From Caenispirillum bisanense (GTDB lineage: Bacteria > Pseudomonadota > Alphaproteobacteria > Reyranellales > Reyranellaceae), in contig CAMDVZ010000003.1 in NCBI GenBank assembly GCA_945878895.1, positions 1-38,445 of the forward strand: a stretch of DNA of 38,445 nt. Reading direction: 5' to 3'. Of this stretch, positions 24,892 to 37,643 are shown piece by piece; position 1 is the first letter of the stretch, and every line of letters starts with the position of its first letter. Position numbers and translations under genes: made by a program. The notes beneath the pieces are model-generated. The model was not told where the DNA came from. It saw nothing but the letters and a program-made list of their open reading frames with translations, and searched no databases.

Positions 24892-27591
24892 GTGTCGATG
24901 GGCAGCAACGTCGTCGTCGTCGAGTCGCCAGCCAAGGCCAAGACTATCGGCAAGTATCTCGGCCCCGGATACACGGTGCTGGCGAGCTTCGGGCACGTGC
25001 GCGATCTGCCGTCCAAGGACGGCTCCGTGCGTCCCGACGAAGATTTCGCCATGGACTGGGAAATCGACGCCAAGTCGAAGAAGCGGGTCGACGACATCGC
25101 CTTCGCCCTGCGCGGCGCCAAGACCCTCTATCTCGCGACCGATCCCGATCGCGAGGGCGAGGCGATCTCCTGGCACGTGCGCGACATTCTGGCCGGCAAG
25201 AAGGCGCTCAACGGCATCGTGGTCCGGCGCGTCGCCTTCAACGCCATCACCAAGAAGGCCGTGCAGGACGCCGTCGCCAATCCGCGCGACATCGACCAGC
25301 CACTGGTCGATGCCTACCTCGCCCGTCGCGCCCTCGACTACCTGGTCGGCTTCACCCTGTCGCCGGTGCTGTGGCGCAAACTGCCGGGCAGCCGCTCGGC
25401 TGGCCGCGTGCAGTCGGTCGCCTTGCGCCTGATCTGCGAGCGCGAGGCCGAGATCGAGGCGTTCCGGACGCGCGAATACTGGACCATCGACACGCTGTTC
25501 CGCACCCCGCGCGGCCAGACCTTCGCTGCCCGCCTGACCCATCTGAACGGCCAGAAGCTCGACAAGTTCGACATTCCCGACGAGGCCACGGCCCTTTCGG
25601 CCAAGACGCAGATCGAGAACCGCGCCTTCAGCGTCGCCACCGTCGACCGCCGCCAGGCCCGCCGCAATCCGTCGCCGCCCTTCATCACCTCCTCGCTGCA
25701 GATGGAGGCCTCGCGCAAGCTCGGCTTCGGCGCCGCCCACACCATGCGGCTGGCGCAGCGTCTCTACGAAGGCATCGACCTCGAGGGCGAGACGGTCGGC
25801 CTGATCACCTACATGCGCACCGACGGCGTCGACATGGCGCCCGAAGCCCGCGAGCAGACCCGCCGCCTGATCGAAACCCGGTTCGGCAAGGACTACGTCC
25901 CGGAAAAGCCCCGCTTCTATACCTCCAAGGCCAAGAACGCCCAGGAAGCGCACGAGGCCATCCGACCGACCGACCTGTTCCGCACGCCCGACGATCTGGC
26001 GCGTCACCTCGACAAGGACCAGTTGCGACTCTACGAGCTGATCTGGAAGCGCACGGTGGCCTGCCAGATGGAGAGCGCGGTGCTCGACCAGGTGACGGTC
26101 GACATCGAGTCGGGCGACCGCAACGTGCGCTTGCGGGCGACGGGATCGGTCGTTAAGTTCGACGGCTTCCTGAAGGTCTACGAGGAAGGTCGCGACGACG
26201 AGGAGAGCGAGGAGGGTCCCAAGCTCCCCGACGTCAACGCCGGCGAACCGATGCATCGCGGCGACACGAAGCCCGACCAGCATTTCACCGAACCGCCGCC
26301 GCGCTATTCCGAGGCCACCCTGGTCAAGCGACTGGAAGAGCTCGGCATCGGTCGTCCATCCACCTACGCCAGCATCATCGAGGTCCTCCAGGCCCGCAAC
26401 TACGTCAAGATCGACCGCAAGCGCTTCGTCCCCGAGGATCGCGGCCGCATCGTCACGGCGTTCCTGTCGAGCTACTTCACGCGCTATGTCGGCTACGACT
26501 TCACCGCCGGCCTCGAGGAGCAGCTCGACGACGTCTCGGGCGGCCGGGTCGACTGGCGTCACGTGCTGCGCGAGTTCTGGCGCGATTTCAAGGGTGCGGT
26601 CGACGAGACCACCGAACTGCGCGTCAAGGACGTGCTCGACCGGCTCGACGGCGAACTCGGGCCACACTTCTTTCCCGAAGCCGTCGACGGCAAGAATCCG
26701 CGCGGCTGCCCGTCCTGCGCCGAGGGACGCCTCGGTCTGAAGCTCGGCAAGTTCGGTGCCTTCATCGGCTGTTCGAACTACCCGACCTGCCGCTACACCA
26801 AGCGGCTGGCGGTGCCCGCCAACGACGATAGCGCCGGGGCCATCGAGGGGCCGCGCGACCTCGGCGTCGACCCCGGCACCGGCAAGGCGATCAGCGCCCG
26901 CCAGGGTCCCTATGGCGCCTATGTCCAGCTCGGCGAACCCGAGGGCAAGGACAAGCCGAAACGCTCCTCGCTGCCCAAGGGGATCACCGCCGCCGACATC
27001 ACGCTCGAACAGGCCCTCGCGATCCTGGCGCTGCCGCGCGAACTCGGCGCCCATCCCGACACCGGCCAGCCGATCTATGCCGGCATCGGCCGCTTCGGCC
27101 CCTACGTCCGCCACGGCTCGACCTACAAATCGATCCCGCCCGACGAGGACGTGCTGATCGTCGGCATGAACCGCGCCGTTGCCCTGCTCGCCGAGGCCAA
27201 GGGCCCGCGCGCCGCGGCGGCGCCGCTGCGGTCGCTCGGCCCGCACCCCGACGATGCCCAGCCTGTCGAGGTGTTCAGCGGTCGCTACGGCCCCTACGTC
27301 AAGCATGGCAAGGTCAACGCGACCTTGCCCAAGGATCTCGCGCCCGAGACCGTGACGCTGGAACAGGCACTGCCAATCCTGGCCGAGCGCGCTGCCAAGG
27401 CCGGAACCGCCCCGCGCAAGGGCCGCGCGGCGCCAAAGGTCAAACCCAAGGCACCGGCGAAGGCCAAGACGGCCGTCAAGGCGAAGGCGCCCGCGAAGGC
27501 CGCGAACGAGGACAAGCCGAAGGCCGCGAAGAAGAAGGCAGCCAGGAAGGCGGCCCCGCGCAAGCCCGCGACGAAGAAGGCCGCCGCCTAG
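24892..27591 (+). CDS. topA: DNA topoisomerase I
   Basis: NVVVVESPAKAKTIGKYLGPGYTVLASFGHVRDLPSKDG (Toprim), RQARRNPSPPFITSSLQMEASRKLGF, TYMRTDGVDMAPEAR, zinc finger GCPSCAEGRLGLKLGKFGAFIGCSNYPTC, TopA C-terminal repeats and Lys/Ala-rich tail. Start GTG 24892 or ATG 24898. Confidence 0.97.
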   Translation: MSMGSNVVVVESPAKAKTIGKYLGPGYTVLASFGHVRDLPSKDGSVRPDEDFAMDWEIDAKSKKRVDDIAFALRGAKTLYLATDPDREGEAISWHVRDILAGKKALNGIVVRRVAFNAITKKAVQDAVANPRDIDQPLVDAYLARRALDYLVGFTLSPVLWRKLPGSRSAGRVQSVALRLICEREAEIEAFRTREYWTIDTLFRTPRGQTFAARLTHLNGQKLDKFDIPDEATALSAKTQIENRAFSVATVDRRQARRNPSPPFITSSLQMEASRKLGFGAAHTMRLAQRLYEGIDLEGETVGLITYMRTDGVDMAPEAREQTRRLIETRFGKDYVPEKPRFYTSKAKNAQEAHEAIRPTDLFRTPDDLARHLDKDQLRLYELIWKRTVACQMESAVLDQVTVDIESGDRNVRLRATGSVVKFDGFLKVYEEGRDDEESEEGPKLPDVNAGEPMHRGDTKPDQHFTEPPPRYSEATLVKRLEELGIGRPSTYASIIEVLQARNYVKIDRKRFVPEDRGRIVTAFLSSYFTRYVGYDFTAGLEEQLDDVSGGRVDWRHVLREFWRDFKGAVDETTELRVKDVLDRLDGELGPHFFPEAVDGKNPRGCPSCAEGRLGLKLGKFGAFIGCSNYPTCRYTKRLAVPANDDSAGAIEGPRDLGVDPGTGKAISARQGPYGAYVQLGEPEGKDKPKRSSLPKGITAADITLEQALAILALPRELGAHPDTGQPIYAGIGRFGPYVRHGSTYKSIPPDEDVLIVGMNRAVALLAEAKGPRAAAAPLRSLGPHPDDAQPVEVFSGRYGPYVKHGKVNATLPKDLAPETVTLEQALPILAERAAKAGTAPRKGRAAPKVKPKAPAKAKTAVKAKAPAKAANEDKPKAAKKKAARKAAPRKPATKKAAA

Positions 27592-27833
27592 GTCGGCCAA
27601 CGACCGGCGCCCGCCGCCGGCACCGGGGACCTGACGCCGGGGACCTGCCGTCGCCGGATCGCGGCGGCCACGAGACGCCGGAACGAGAGCCTCGCGCGTG
27701 GCGGCGAACGGTCGCCGCGCGCCGAGGCGCCTCCCGCACGGCCTCTCCCTCGCGACGGCGGAGAGTGATTCAAGGGCGAACGCGCGGCCATCGTCGCTCA
27801 GCGTCGCCGAACGACCGACCAAGGACATCGAGA

Positions 27834-30113
27834 GTGCCAGGCCCCACCGACAAGAAGCCCGCCGTCCTGCCGACCCGCGAGGACATCCTGCGTTTCGTGC
27901 GCGAGAGTCCGGTGCCGGTCGGCAAGCGCGAGATCGCCCAGGCGTTCGGCGTCAAAGGCACCGACCGGGTGCAGCTCAAGCAGGTGCTGCGCGAGTTGCG
28001 GTCCGACGGCGCGCTGGCGCGCGGCACCCGCAACGAGCTGATGGATCCCGCCGCGCTGCCGGAATACCTCGTGATCGAGGTGATCGGCACGAATCGGGAC
28101 GGCGACACCATCGCCCGTCCCGCCCGCTGGAATCCCGACGGCGGCGAGGCGCCGCCGACGATCTACGTCCCGGCAGTGCCCGGACAGCCCGCGCCGGGAC
28201 CGGCCGACCGGCTGCTGGTAACGCTCCGTCGTCGCGGCAAGGACGAGTACGACGCGACGATCGTTCGCCGGGTCGGCAGCGGCCCGCGCCGGCTGCTGGG
28301 CGTGTTCGAGGCCGAGCACGCCGACCGCGGTCCGGGCGTGGTGCGCCCGACCGATCGCAAGCTGCGCTTCGAGATCGCGATCGACCACGGGGCCCGCGGC
28401 GGCGCCCTCCCCAACGACGTCGTCTGGGTCGAACAACTGGGCGGTCCGCTGGCCCGCCGCGGCCGGATCGTCGAACGGATGGGCTCGCTCGACGAGCCCC
28501 GCACCGTCAGCCTGATCGCCATCGCCGCCAACGACATCCCGGTCGACTTCGCCCCCGAGGCGCTGGCGCTGGCCGAAGACGCGAAGGCGGCACCGCTCGG
28601 CAAACGCCTCGATCTGCGCGACGTACCCTTCGTGACCATCGACGGCGAGGACGCACGCGATTTCGACGACGCCGTCCAGGCCCAGGCCGACGACGCGGCC
28701 GACAATCCCGGCGGCTGGCGCCTGATGGTGGCGATCGCCGACGTCGCTTGGTACGTTCGCGCCGGCGACGCGCTCGACCGGGGCGCGCGCGAACGTGGCA
28801 ATTCCGTCTACTTCCCCGACCGCGTCGTGCCGATGCTGCCCGAGGCGCTGTCCAACGGCTGGTGCTCGCTGCGGCCACGCGAGGACCGCCCGGTGCTGGT
28901 CGCGGAAATGCGCATCGACGCGGCCGGGCAGTTGCTGGGACACAAGTTCCACCGTGCCCTGATCCGGTCCGCCGCCCGCCTGACCTACGACCGGGTCCAG
29001 ACCGCCCGCGACGGCCGACCGGACGAGGAACTGGCGCCGCTGATGGACGCGGTGATCGCCCCGCTCTATGGCGCCTATGTCAGCCTGCTGGCGGCGAGAA
29101 AAGCACGCGGCACGCTCGATCTCGACCTGCCCGAGCGCAAGGTGGGCCTCGACGAGGCGGGCCGCATCGCCGAGATCGGCGTGCGCCAGCGCTTCGACAG
29201 CCACCGGCTGATCGAGGAATTCATGATCCTCGCCAACGTGGCGGCCGCCGAGACGCTCGAGGAGCGCCGCATGCCCTGCATGTACCGCGTCCACGACAAG
29301 CCCGACGGCATGAAGATGGAATCGCTGCGCCAGTTCCTGGCGACGCTCGACATCGGCCTGCAACCCGGTGGCAACGTGCGACCGAAAGACCTCCAGCGGG
29401 TGCTTGAGAAGGCAGCCGGCAAGCCCTTCGAGCGGCTGGTCAACGAGACCGTCCTGCGCAGCCAGAGCCAGGCCGTCTACAGCCCCGACAATCTCGGCCA
29501 TTTCGGACTCGCCTTGCGCCGCTACGCCCACTTCACCTCGCCGATCCGCCGCTATGCCGATTTGCTCGTCCACCGCGCCCTGGTCGCGGGCCTCGGTCTC
29601 GGCGAGGGCGGCCTCGACCACGCCGAGGGCGCCGATTTCCCCGCCATCGGCGAGCAGATATCGCAGGCCGAGCGGCGCGCCATCGCGGCCGAACGCGCCG
29701 CCATGGACCGCTACATGGCGGCCTACATGAGCGAACGCGTCGGCGCGGAATTCGATGGCCGCGTCACCGGTGTGACCCGCTTCGGCCTGTTCGTGGAACT
29801 CAACGACACCGGCGCCAACGGCCTGGTGCCGATCAAGAGCCTGGGCGACGAGTATTTCGACCACGACGAACCCGGACAGGCGCTGGTCGGGCGCCGCTCG
29901 CGCACGGTCTGGCGGATGGGCGACACCGTGCGGGTGCGCCTGCACGAGGCCCAGATCGCCACCGGCAGCCTGGTGTTCGTCATCATGGAGCGGATCGGCC
30001 CGGCCTCGAAGCCGCCCGGTCGCCCGGGCCCGCGCCGCGACGGCAAGACCTTCCGCGACCGCCAGAACCCGCGTGGCCGGCCACCCTTGCCGAAGAGCCA
30101 CCACCGGCGCTGA
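27834..30113 (+). CDS. rnr: Ribonuclease R
   Basis: GTG start at 27834 preceded by AAGGA; RNB domain DGEDARDFDDAVQA...RERGNSVYFPDRVVPMLPEALSNGWCSLRP...YAHFTSPIRRYADLLVHRAL; S1 domain FDGRVTGVTRFGLFVELNDTGANGLVP. Confidence 0.96.
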   Translation: MPGPTDKKPAVLPTREDILRFVRESPVPVGKREIAQAFGVKGTDRVQLKQVLRELRSDGALARGTRNELMDPAALPEYLVIEVIGTNRDGDTIARPARWNPDGGEAPPTIYVPAVPGQPAPGPADRLLVTLRRRGKDEYDATIVRRVGSGPRRLLGVFEAEHADRGPGVVRPTDRKLRFEIAIDHGARGGALPNDVVWVEQLGGPLARRGRIVERMGSLDEPRTVSLIAIAANDIPVDFAPEALALAEDAKAAPLGKRLDLRDVPFVTIDGEDARDFDDAVQAQADDAADNPGGWRLMVAIADVAWYVRAGDALDRGARERGNSVYFPDRVVPMLPEALSNGWCSLRPREDRPVLVAEMRIDAAGQLLGHKFHRALIRSAARLTYDRVQTARDGRPDEELAPLMDAVIAPLYGAYVSLLAARKARGTLDLDLPERKVGLDEAGRIAEIGVRQRFDSHRLIEEFMILANVAAAETLEERRMPCMYRVHDKPDGMKMESLRQFLATLDIGLQPGGNVRPKDLQRVLEKAAGKPFERLVNETVLRSQSQAVYSPDNLGHFGLALRRYAHFTSPIRRYADLLVHRALVAGLGLGEGGLDHAEGADFPAIGEQISQAERRAIAAERAAMDRYMAAYMSERVGAEFDGRVTGVTRFGLFVELNDTGANGLVPIKSLGDEYFDHDEPGQALVGRRSRTVWRMGDTVRVRLHEAQIATGSLVFVIMERIGPASKPPGRPGPRRDGKTFRDRQNPRGRPPLPKSHHRR

Positions 30114-30219
30114 GCGGCGACGACCCACGGACACGCGATACCTGCGACGAAACGGACGGGACAATGCGTCGCTGACGCCGGCCCTGCCGCGTGCCCGAGA
30201 CCGTGCCTATATTGGCGCC

Positions 30220-30603
30220 ATGGTCACCACGCCCGGACAGCCCGACGAGTCGCGACGCGACGCATGGACCGCCATCCGTTCGGGCTGGCGCGGCCGGTGC
30301 CCGGTTTGCGGTTCCCGCTCGCTGTTCGAGGCTTACCTGAAAATGGCCGATTCCTGCGCCTCCTGCGGCCTCGACCTGGAGAACTTCCGGGCCGACGACG
30401 CGCCGGCCTACGTCACGATTTTCGCGGTCGGCCACGTCGTGATCCCGCTGATGCTGATGGTGGAGCGCGCCTACCGACCCGATGTCTGGCTGCACGCCGC
30501 GCTGTGGGGGCCACTGGCGCTCGGCCTCAGCCTCTGGCTGCTGCCGAGGATCAAGGGCGCGACCATCGCCTTGCTGTGGTCACTTCGCTTCAAACCGGAA
30601 TAG
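30220..30603 (+). CDS. DUF983 family protein
   Basis: GWRGRCPVCGSRSLFEAYLKMADSCASCGLDLENFRADDAPAYVTIFAVGHVVIPLMLMVE; two CxxC motifs plus two TM segments. Confidence 0.9.
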   Translation: MVTTPGQPDESRRDAWTAIRSGWRGRCPVCGSRSLFEAYLKMADSCASCGLDLENFRADDAPAYVTIFAVGHVVIPLMLMVERAYRPDVWLHAALWGPLALGLSLWLLPRIKGATIALLWSLRFKPE

Positions 30604-30701
30604 ACGGCACGGCGTCGTTGCCGAAGAATGTCGGGCGACGAAACGTGAACGGCGGCGATTGCGCGTGGAGCGACGCCGGACGCCTGTGCTACCCTGCCTC
30701 G

Positions 30702-32294
30702 ATGCCGTGGAAATCCGACGAGACTGGGCGAACCGGGATGCTGGCGCGCGCGACGCGCGCGGCGATGGCATTGCTGTGCGCCGGCGGCGTGGCCTCGTGC
30801 CTGACGTCGGCCGGCGGGCCGGTGCCCGGTCTCAATCGCGACGTGTCGGCCGGCCGCGTGCTGCTGGCGAGCTATCGCGCCATTGCCGACCGCTACATCG
30901 ACGAGCGGGATTTCCAGACCCTGACGGTCAGCGGACTAAACGGCCTCGCCTCCGTCGACGACCAGATCCGGGTCGAAACCGCCGACCGGGTGATCCGGCT
31001 GATGGCGGGCGACCGCCCGCTCGCCCAGCGTCCGACGCCCGCCTCGTCGGCCGATTCGCGCGCCTGGGCCGATGTCGCGGCTGAATTGCTGGAGGCGAGC
31101 GCGGACGCGACGCCCAAGCTCAGCCGTCTGACGCGCGATCGTCTGCTGAAAGAAACGCTCGACGGCGTGCTGCGCCAGCTCGACAAGAATTCGCGCTACG
31201 CCGATCCGCTGGAAGCGCGCGACAACCGCTTTTCCCGCGAAGGTGCCGGCGGCATTGGCGTCACCGTCCAGGCCGAGGCCGACTACACGGTCGTGACGTC
31301 GGTGCAGGACGGCGCGCCGGCCGCGCAAGCGGGTCTGCGCGCCGGCGATCGCATCGTCGCCGTCGAGGCAACCCGCGTGATCGGCCAGCCGATGCGCGAC
31401 GTCGTGCGCTCCCTGCGCGGCCGGGTCGGCGACCAGGTGTCGCTGACCGTGTTCCGCCCGACCGAGGGGCGCGAGATCGCCTTCACGCTCAAACGCCAGC
31501 TGATCATCCCCACCACCGCCACGCTCGAACTGCGTGGCGACATCGCGCACGTCAAGCTGACAGGTTTCAACAGCGGCACCACCGACACGGTGAAGACGCT
31601 CGTGCAGCGGGCGAAGGCGGAAGCGCCCGGCGGCCTGGCGGGTCTCATCCTCGACATGCGCGGCAACCCCGGCGGCCTGCTCGACCAGGCCATCTCGGTC
31701 GCCGACCTGTTTCTCGAATCGGGCCTCGTGCTGACGACGGATGGCCGCCACCCCGACAGTCGGCAGACGTTCCGCTCCTCGGGCGGCGCGTTGCTGGTGG
31801 GCGTACCGGTCGTCGCGGTCATGAATGGTCGCTCCGCGTCGGCCGCCGAAATCCTCGGCGCCGCGTTGCAGGACCGAGGACGCGCCATCCTCGTGGGCAG
31901 CGCCTCCTACGGAAAGGGCACCGTGCAGACGGTCGTGCGCCTGCCCAACGAGGGCGAGATGACCCTGACCTGGTCGCGCATGCACGCGCCGTCGGGCTAC
32001 GCCTGGCACGAGCTGGGCGTGTTGCCGACGGTGTGCACCAGCCAGTTCGCCACGCCCGACACGCTGTCGGCCGAACTCGACGGCCGCGCCCAGTCGGTGC
32101 GCCGCGTCATCGCGGAATGGCACACGGTCCGCACCTCCGCGCCCGCCCGTCTGCAGGAACTGCGCGCGATCTGCCCCCCGGTCGACGACGCGCCCGCCAA
32201 GGACATCGATCTCGCCGAACGCCTGCTGCGCGACCGCGCGCTCTACGCGCGGGCGCTCGGCTATACCTCCGGCGCCATCGCCGAGCGCAAGTAG
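30702..32294 (+). CDS. S41 family C-terminal processing peptidase, predicted lipoprotein
   Basis: Lipobox-like LLCAGGVASC; PDZ GIGVTVQAEADYTVVTSVQDGAPAAQAGLRAGDRIVAVEA; Ser/Lys dyad NGRSASAAEILGAALQDRGRAILVGSASYGKGTVQT. Confidence 0.93.
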   Translation: MPWKSDETGRTGMLARATRAAMALLCAGGVASCLTSAGGPVPGLNRDVSAGRVLLASYRAIADRYIDERDFQTLTVSGLNGLASVDDQIRVETADRVIRLMAGDRPLAQRPTPASSADSRAWADVAAELLEASADATPKLSRLTRDRLLKETLDGVLRQLDKNSRYADPLEARDNRFSREGAGGIGVTVQAEADYTVVTSVQDGAPAAQAGLRAGDRIVAVEATRVIGQPMRDVVRSLRGRVGDQVSLTVFRPTEGREIAFTLKRQLIIPTTATLELRGDIAHVKLTGFNSGTTDTVKTLVQRAKAEAPGGLAGLILDMRGNPGGLLDQAISVADLFLESGLVLTTDGRHPDSRQTFRSSGGALLVGVPVVAVMNGRSASAAEILGAALQDRGRAILVGSASYGKGTVQTVVRLPNEGEMTLTWSRMHAPSGYAWHELGVLPTVCTSQFATPDTLSAELDGRAQSVRRVIAEWHTVRTSAPARLQELRAICPPVDDAPAKDIDLAERLLRDRALYARALGYTSGAIAERK

Positions 32295-32300
32295 CGGCGC

Positions 32301-33494
32301 CTACTCGGCGGCCTGGCGCAACGCCGCGTCCTTCGTCAGCTGCTGCTCCGCGAGGGTGACCCAGTAGGACGCGCCCAGCGGCAGGATCTGGTCGTTGAAG
32401 TCGTAGCCGGGGTTGTGGACCATGCAGCTGCCCTCGCCGTCGCCGTTGCCGATCCAGATATAGGCGCCGGGCCGCGCCTTCAGCATCCAGGCGAAATCCT
32501 CCGACCCCATCGCCGGCGTCGGATTGAGGTTCACGCTCCCCTCGCCCACCAGCGCCGCCGCGGCGCGCGCGGCGTTGGCGGTCTCGGCCTCGGTGTTGAC
32601 GGTGGCGGGATAGCGCCGTTCGTAGCGATACTTGATGGTGGCGCCGAAACCCGCCGAGACGTTGCGCGCGATGCGCTCGATCTGGCGTTCGATGTAGTCC
32701 TGCACGGAGGCCTCGAAGGTCCGCACGGTGCCCCGCAACGTCGCGGTCTGCGGGATCACGTTCCAGGTGTCGCCGGAATGGATCTGGGTGGTGGACACCA
32801 CCGCCGTCTTCATCGGATCGATGTTGCGCGCCACGATCGATTGCAGCGCGGTCACGACGTGCGAGGCGACCAGCACCGGATCGATGCCGTGATGGGGCAT
32901 GGCGCCGTGCGCGCCCTTGCCGTCGATGATCACCTCGAAAATATCGTAGGCCGCCATCATCGGACCCGAGCGGACCGCGAATTGGCCGACCGGAATGCCG
33001 GGAATGTTGTGCATGCCGTAGACGTCGTCGCAGGGAAATTTGTCGAACAATCCCTCCTCGACCATCACCCGGCCGCCGCCCTCGTTCTCCTCGGCGGGCT
33101 GGAAGATGAAGTGGATGGTGCCGTCGAAATTGCGGGTTTCCGCCAGATAACGGGCGGCGCCCAGCAGCATGCAGGTGTGACCGTCGTGGCCGCAGGCGTG
33201 CATCTTGCCGGCGATCGTCGAGGCATGGCCAAAGCCGTTGGCCTCGTGGACGTCGAGCGCGTCCATGTCGGCGCGCAGGCCGATGCTGCGCCGCGAGGTG
33301 CCGGCTCGCAGGGTGCCGATCACGCCGGTCTTCGCCAGTCCGCGATGCACCTCGATCCCCCACGACTCCAGCTTCCTGGCCACCACCTCGGCGGTCCGTA
33401 CTTCCTCGAAAGCGGTCTCGGGGTGGCGATGGATGTCGTGCCGCCACGCGGTCATGTCCTCGTGGAAGTCGGCGATACGATTGATGACGGGCAT
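32301..33494 (-). CDS. M20-family amidohydrolase (hippurate hydrolase-like)
   Basis: WRHDIHRHPETAFEEVRTAEVVARKLESWGIEVHRGLAKTGVIG...HACGHDGHTCMLLGAARYLAE...HFIFQPAEENEGGGRVMVEEGLF; TPAMGSEDFAWML. Confidence 0.93.
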   Translation of the reverse strand: MPVINRIADFHEDMTAWRHDIHRHPETAFEEVRTAEVVARKLESWGIEVHRGLAKTGVIGTLRAGTSRRSIGLRADMDALDVHEANGFGHASTIAGKMHACGHDGHTCMLLGAARYLAETRNFDGTIHFIFQPAEENEGGGRVMVEEGLFDKFPCDDVYGMHNIPGIPVGQFAVRSGPMMAAYDIFEVIIDGKGAHGAMPHHGIDPVLVASHVVTALQSIVARNIDPMKTAVVSTTQIHSGDTWNVIPQTATLRGTVRTFEASVQDYIERQIERIARNVSAGFGATIKYRYERRYPATVNTEAETANAARAAAALVGEGSVNLNPTPAMGSEDFAWMLKARPGAYIWIGNGDGEGSCMVHNPGYDFNDQILPLGASYWVTLAEQQLTKDAALRQAAE

Positions 33495-33607
33495 CGGAAG
33501 CTCCGGTTCGCAGGGCGATGCCGTGATCGTAGAGGCAGGCGGCGCGCGGTCAAGGGACACTGGCTCGCCAAGCCGCGACTGAGGCAAAATCGGACCGGAG
33601 GCGCCCC

Positions 33608-35173
33608 ATGACGAACGACGACACCAGCCATCTCGATCCCCGCACGCCGATCTTGGTCGGCAGCGGCCAGGTCACCGATACGATTTCGGCGCCATCGAGC
33701 AAGCGGCCACCGACCGAGTTCGTGGCCGAGGCCGCCCGCCTGGCGCTGGCCGACGCGCGCCCGGCCCAGGGCGTCGACGCGCTGGCCCGGAAACTCGACG
33801 CGATCGCGGTGCTGCGCTTCTTCTCCGACTCCAGTCCGCGCTTCGTGTCGCCGTTCGGCCGCTCGACCAACCCGCCGAAAAGCGTCGCCAACCGGATCGG
33901 CGCCATCAACGTGCGCGACGTCGTCTACACCCAGGTCGGCGGCAACGTGCCCCAGTCGCTGCTGAACGACTATGCCGAGAAGATCGCCGCCGGAGAGATA
34001 TCGGCCGCGATGGTAAGCGGCGGCGAGCTGCTCCGGACGGGCCAGACGGCCCAGCGCCAGAAGCTCGACATCGACTGGAACGAGACGCTCGACGGCGAGC
34101 CGCGCGACTACGGCGACACCCGCCTGGGCTGGAGTTCGGAAGAGGACCGGCACGGTCTGCGCGCGGCGATCTATTTTTACCCGCTGATCGAGAACGCCAT
34201 CCGTGGCGATCTCGGCCGTTCGCCCGGAGACCATCTGAAGGCGATGGGCAAGCTGTTCGCTCGCTTCGCCGCCGTCGCGCGCGACAATCCCTTGGCCAAC
34301 CGGCGCGAAGGCCATTCGGCCGAACGGCTGGCGACCATCGACGCGGAGAACCGCTACATCAGCTGGCCCTATCCACGGCTGATGAACGCCAACGCCTACA
34401 TCGACCAGTCGGCGGCCGTCGTCATGACGTCGGTGGGTCTCGCGTGCGAACTCGGCATTCCGCGCGATCGCTGGGTGTTCCTGCATGGTTGCGCCGAAGG
34501 CGCCGATACGTGGATCACCAGCGAGCGCGCCGAACTGCACCGCTCCGCCGCCATCCGCGCCTGCGCGCGGACCGCCTTCGACATGGCCGGCAAAACGCTC
34601 GCCGACATGAAGCACATCGATCTCTACAGCTGCTTCACCTCGGCGGTGCAGATCGGCTGCCGCGAGATCGGCATCGACCAGGACGACCCGCGCGGCCTGA
34701 CGGTGACCGGCGGCCTGCCGTTCTTCGGTGGCCCCGGCAACAACTACGTCACCCACTCCATCGCCGAGATGATGAATCGGCTGCGCGCCCATCCCGGCGA
34801 TTTCGGCCTCGTTACCGCCAACGGCAGCTACGTCACCAAGCACGCAGCAGGCGTGTACTCGACGACGCCGGTCAAGGGCCCGTGGCGGCGCGATCCGCCG
34901 AAGAAACTGCAGGGCGAACTCGACAAGCTGCCGAAGGTGCGGGTCGAGACCGCGCCGAACGGCGCGACATCGGTCGAGACCTATACCGTCGCGTTTGGCC
35001 GCGAGAAGCCGGAACGCGGCTTCGTGTTCGGCCGGCTCGAGAACGGCGACCGCTTCATCGCCCACCTGCCCGACGATCCCGCGATTCTCGCGGACTTCGT
35101 GGCGCGCGACCAGCTCGGCCGCCCCGGCACGGTCCGCGCCGAGGCCGGCCACAACGTCTTCACGCCGGGCTGA
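33608..35173 (+). CDS. Acetyl-CoA acetyltransferase / thiolase-like protein with extra C-terminal domain
   Basis: DPRTPILVGSGQVTDTI...; KHIDLYSCFTSAVQIGCREIGI; TVTGGLPFFGGPGNNYVTHSIAEMMNRLR; C-terminal GFVFGRLENGDRFIAHLPDD (additional domain). Confidence 0.85.
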   Translation: MTNDDTSHLDPRTPILVGSGQVTDTISAPSSKRPPTEFVAEAARLALADARPAQGVDALARKLDAIAVLRFFSDSSPRFVSPFGRSTNPPKSVANRIGAINVRDVVYTQVGGNVPQSLLNDYAEKIAAGEISAAMVSGGELLRTGQTAQRQKLDIDWNETLDGEPRDYGDTRLGWSSEEDRHGLRAAIYFYPLIENAIRGDLGRSPGDHLKAMGKLFARFAAVARDNPLANRREGHSAERLATIDAENRYISWPYPRLMNANAYIDQSAAVVMTSVGLACELGIPRDRWVFLHGCAEGADTWITSERAELHRSAAIRACARTAFDMAGKTLADMKHIDLYSCFTSAVQIGCREIGIDQDDPRGLTVTGGLPFFGGPGNNYVTHSIAEMMNRLRAHPGDFGLVTANGSYVTKHAAGVYSTTPVKGPWRRDPPKKLQGELDKLPKVRVETAPNGATSVETYTVAFGREKPERGFVFGRLENGDRFIAHLPDDPAILADFVARDQLGRPGTVRAEAGHNVFTPG

Positions 35174-35180
35174 AGCCGGC

Positions 35181-37223
<2,043 letters not shown>

Positions 37224-37385
37224 GTTACCCACCGTTCGAATATTGGAGGGGCGACCCTAACCAAGCCTCCCTGCATTTCTTTCGCAGCGCCGCGTCATCG
37301 CTCTAGATTTTGTCCGCGCACGCCGTCATGAGTCATCTCCGCCCCAGAAGGCTGGCCGAACTATTTTCGTGCCCACAACGCTCGC

Positions 37386-37643
37386 TCAGCCGGGCTCGAC
37401 GAGATCGTGCATCTCGACGAGGCCGTTGCGAGCGTCGCCCAACGACCGCAGAAGCCTCTCGGCATTCGCGGGTGACTCGAGAAGGTAGAAGGTCTCCGCC
37501 ATCGAGCGGTACTCGGCGAGGGACAGCATCACGACGTTCCTTCCGCCTTGGTCGCGAATCATCAACGGCGAACCATCGCGCGCGACCTCCTCGACAAGCG
37601 TTGCGAGATTTCGGTGCAGCTCCGTGCGGGTGACGATTTTCAT
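37386..37643 (-). CDS. YefM/Phd-family type II antitoxin (apparently orphan)
   Basis: MKIVTRTELHRNLATLVEEVARDGSPLMIRDQGGRNVVMLSLAEYRSMAETFYLLESPANAERLLRSL; typical YefM layout with SLAEYRSMAETFYLL. Confidence 0.88.
   Translation of the reverse strand: MKIVTRTELHRNLATLVEEVARDGSPLMIRDQGGRNVVMLSLAEYRSMAETFYLLESPANAERLLRSLGDARNGLVEMHDLVEPG

Noticed and set aside
22339-27828. 1829-aa ORF on the minus strand spanning dppC-like, dprA and topA
   Set aside because: Antisense to three confidently identified genes; composition is low-complexity Arg/Gly/Asp/Ala-rich, as expected for antisense frames in high-GC DNA. No domain recognised.
27798-30164. 788-aa minus-strand ORF opposite rnr
   Set aside because: Antisense to a clear RNase R; no recognisable motifs.
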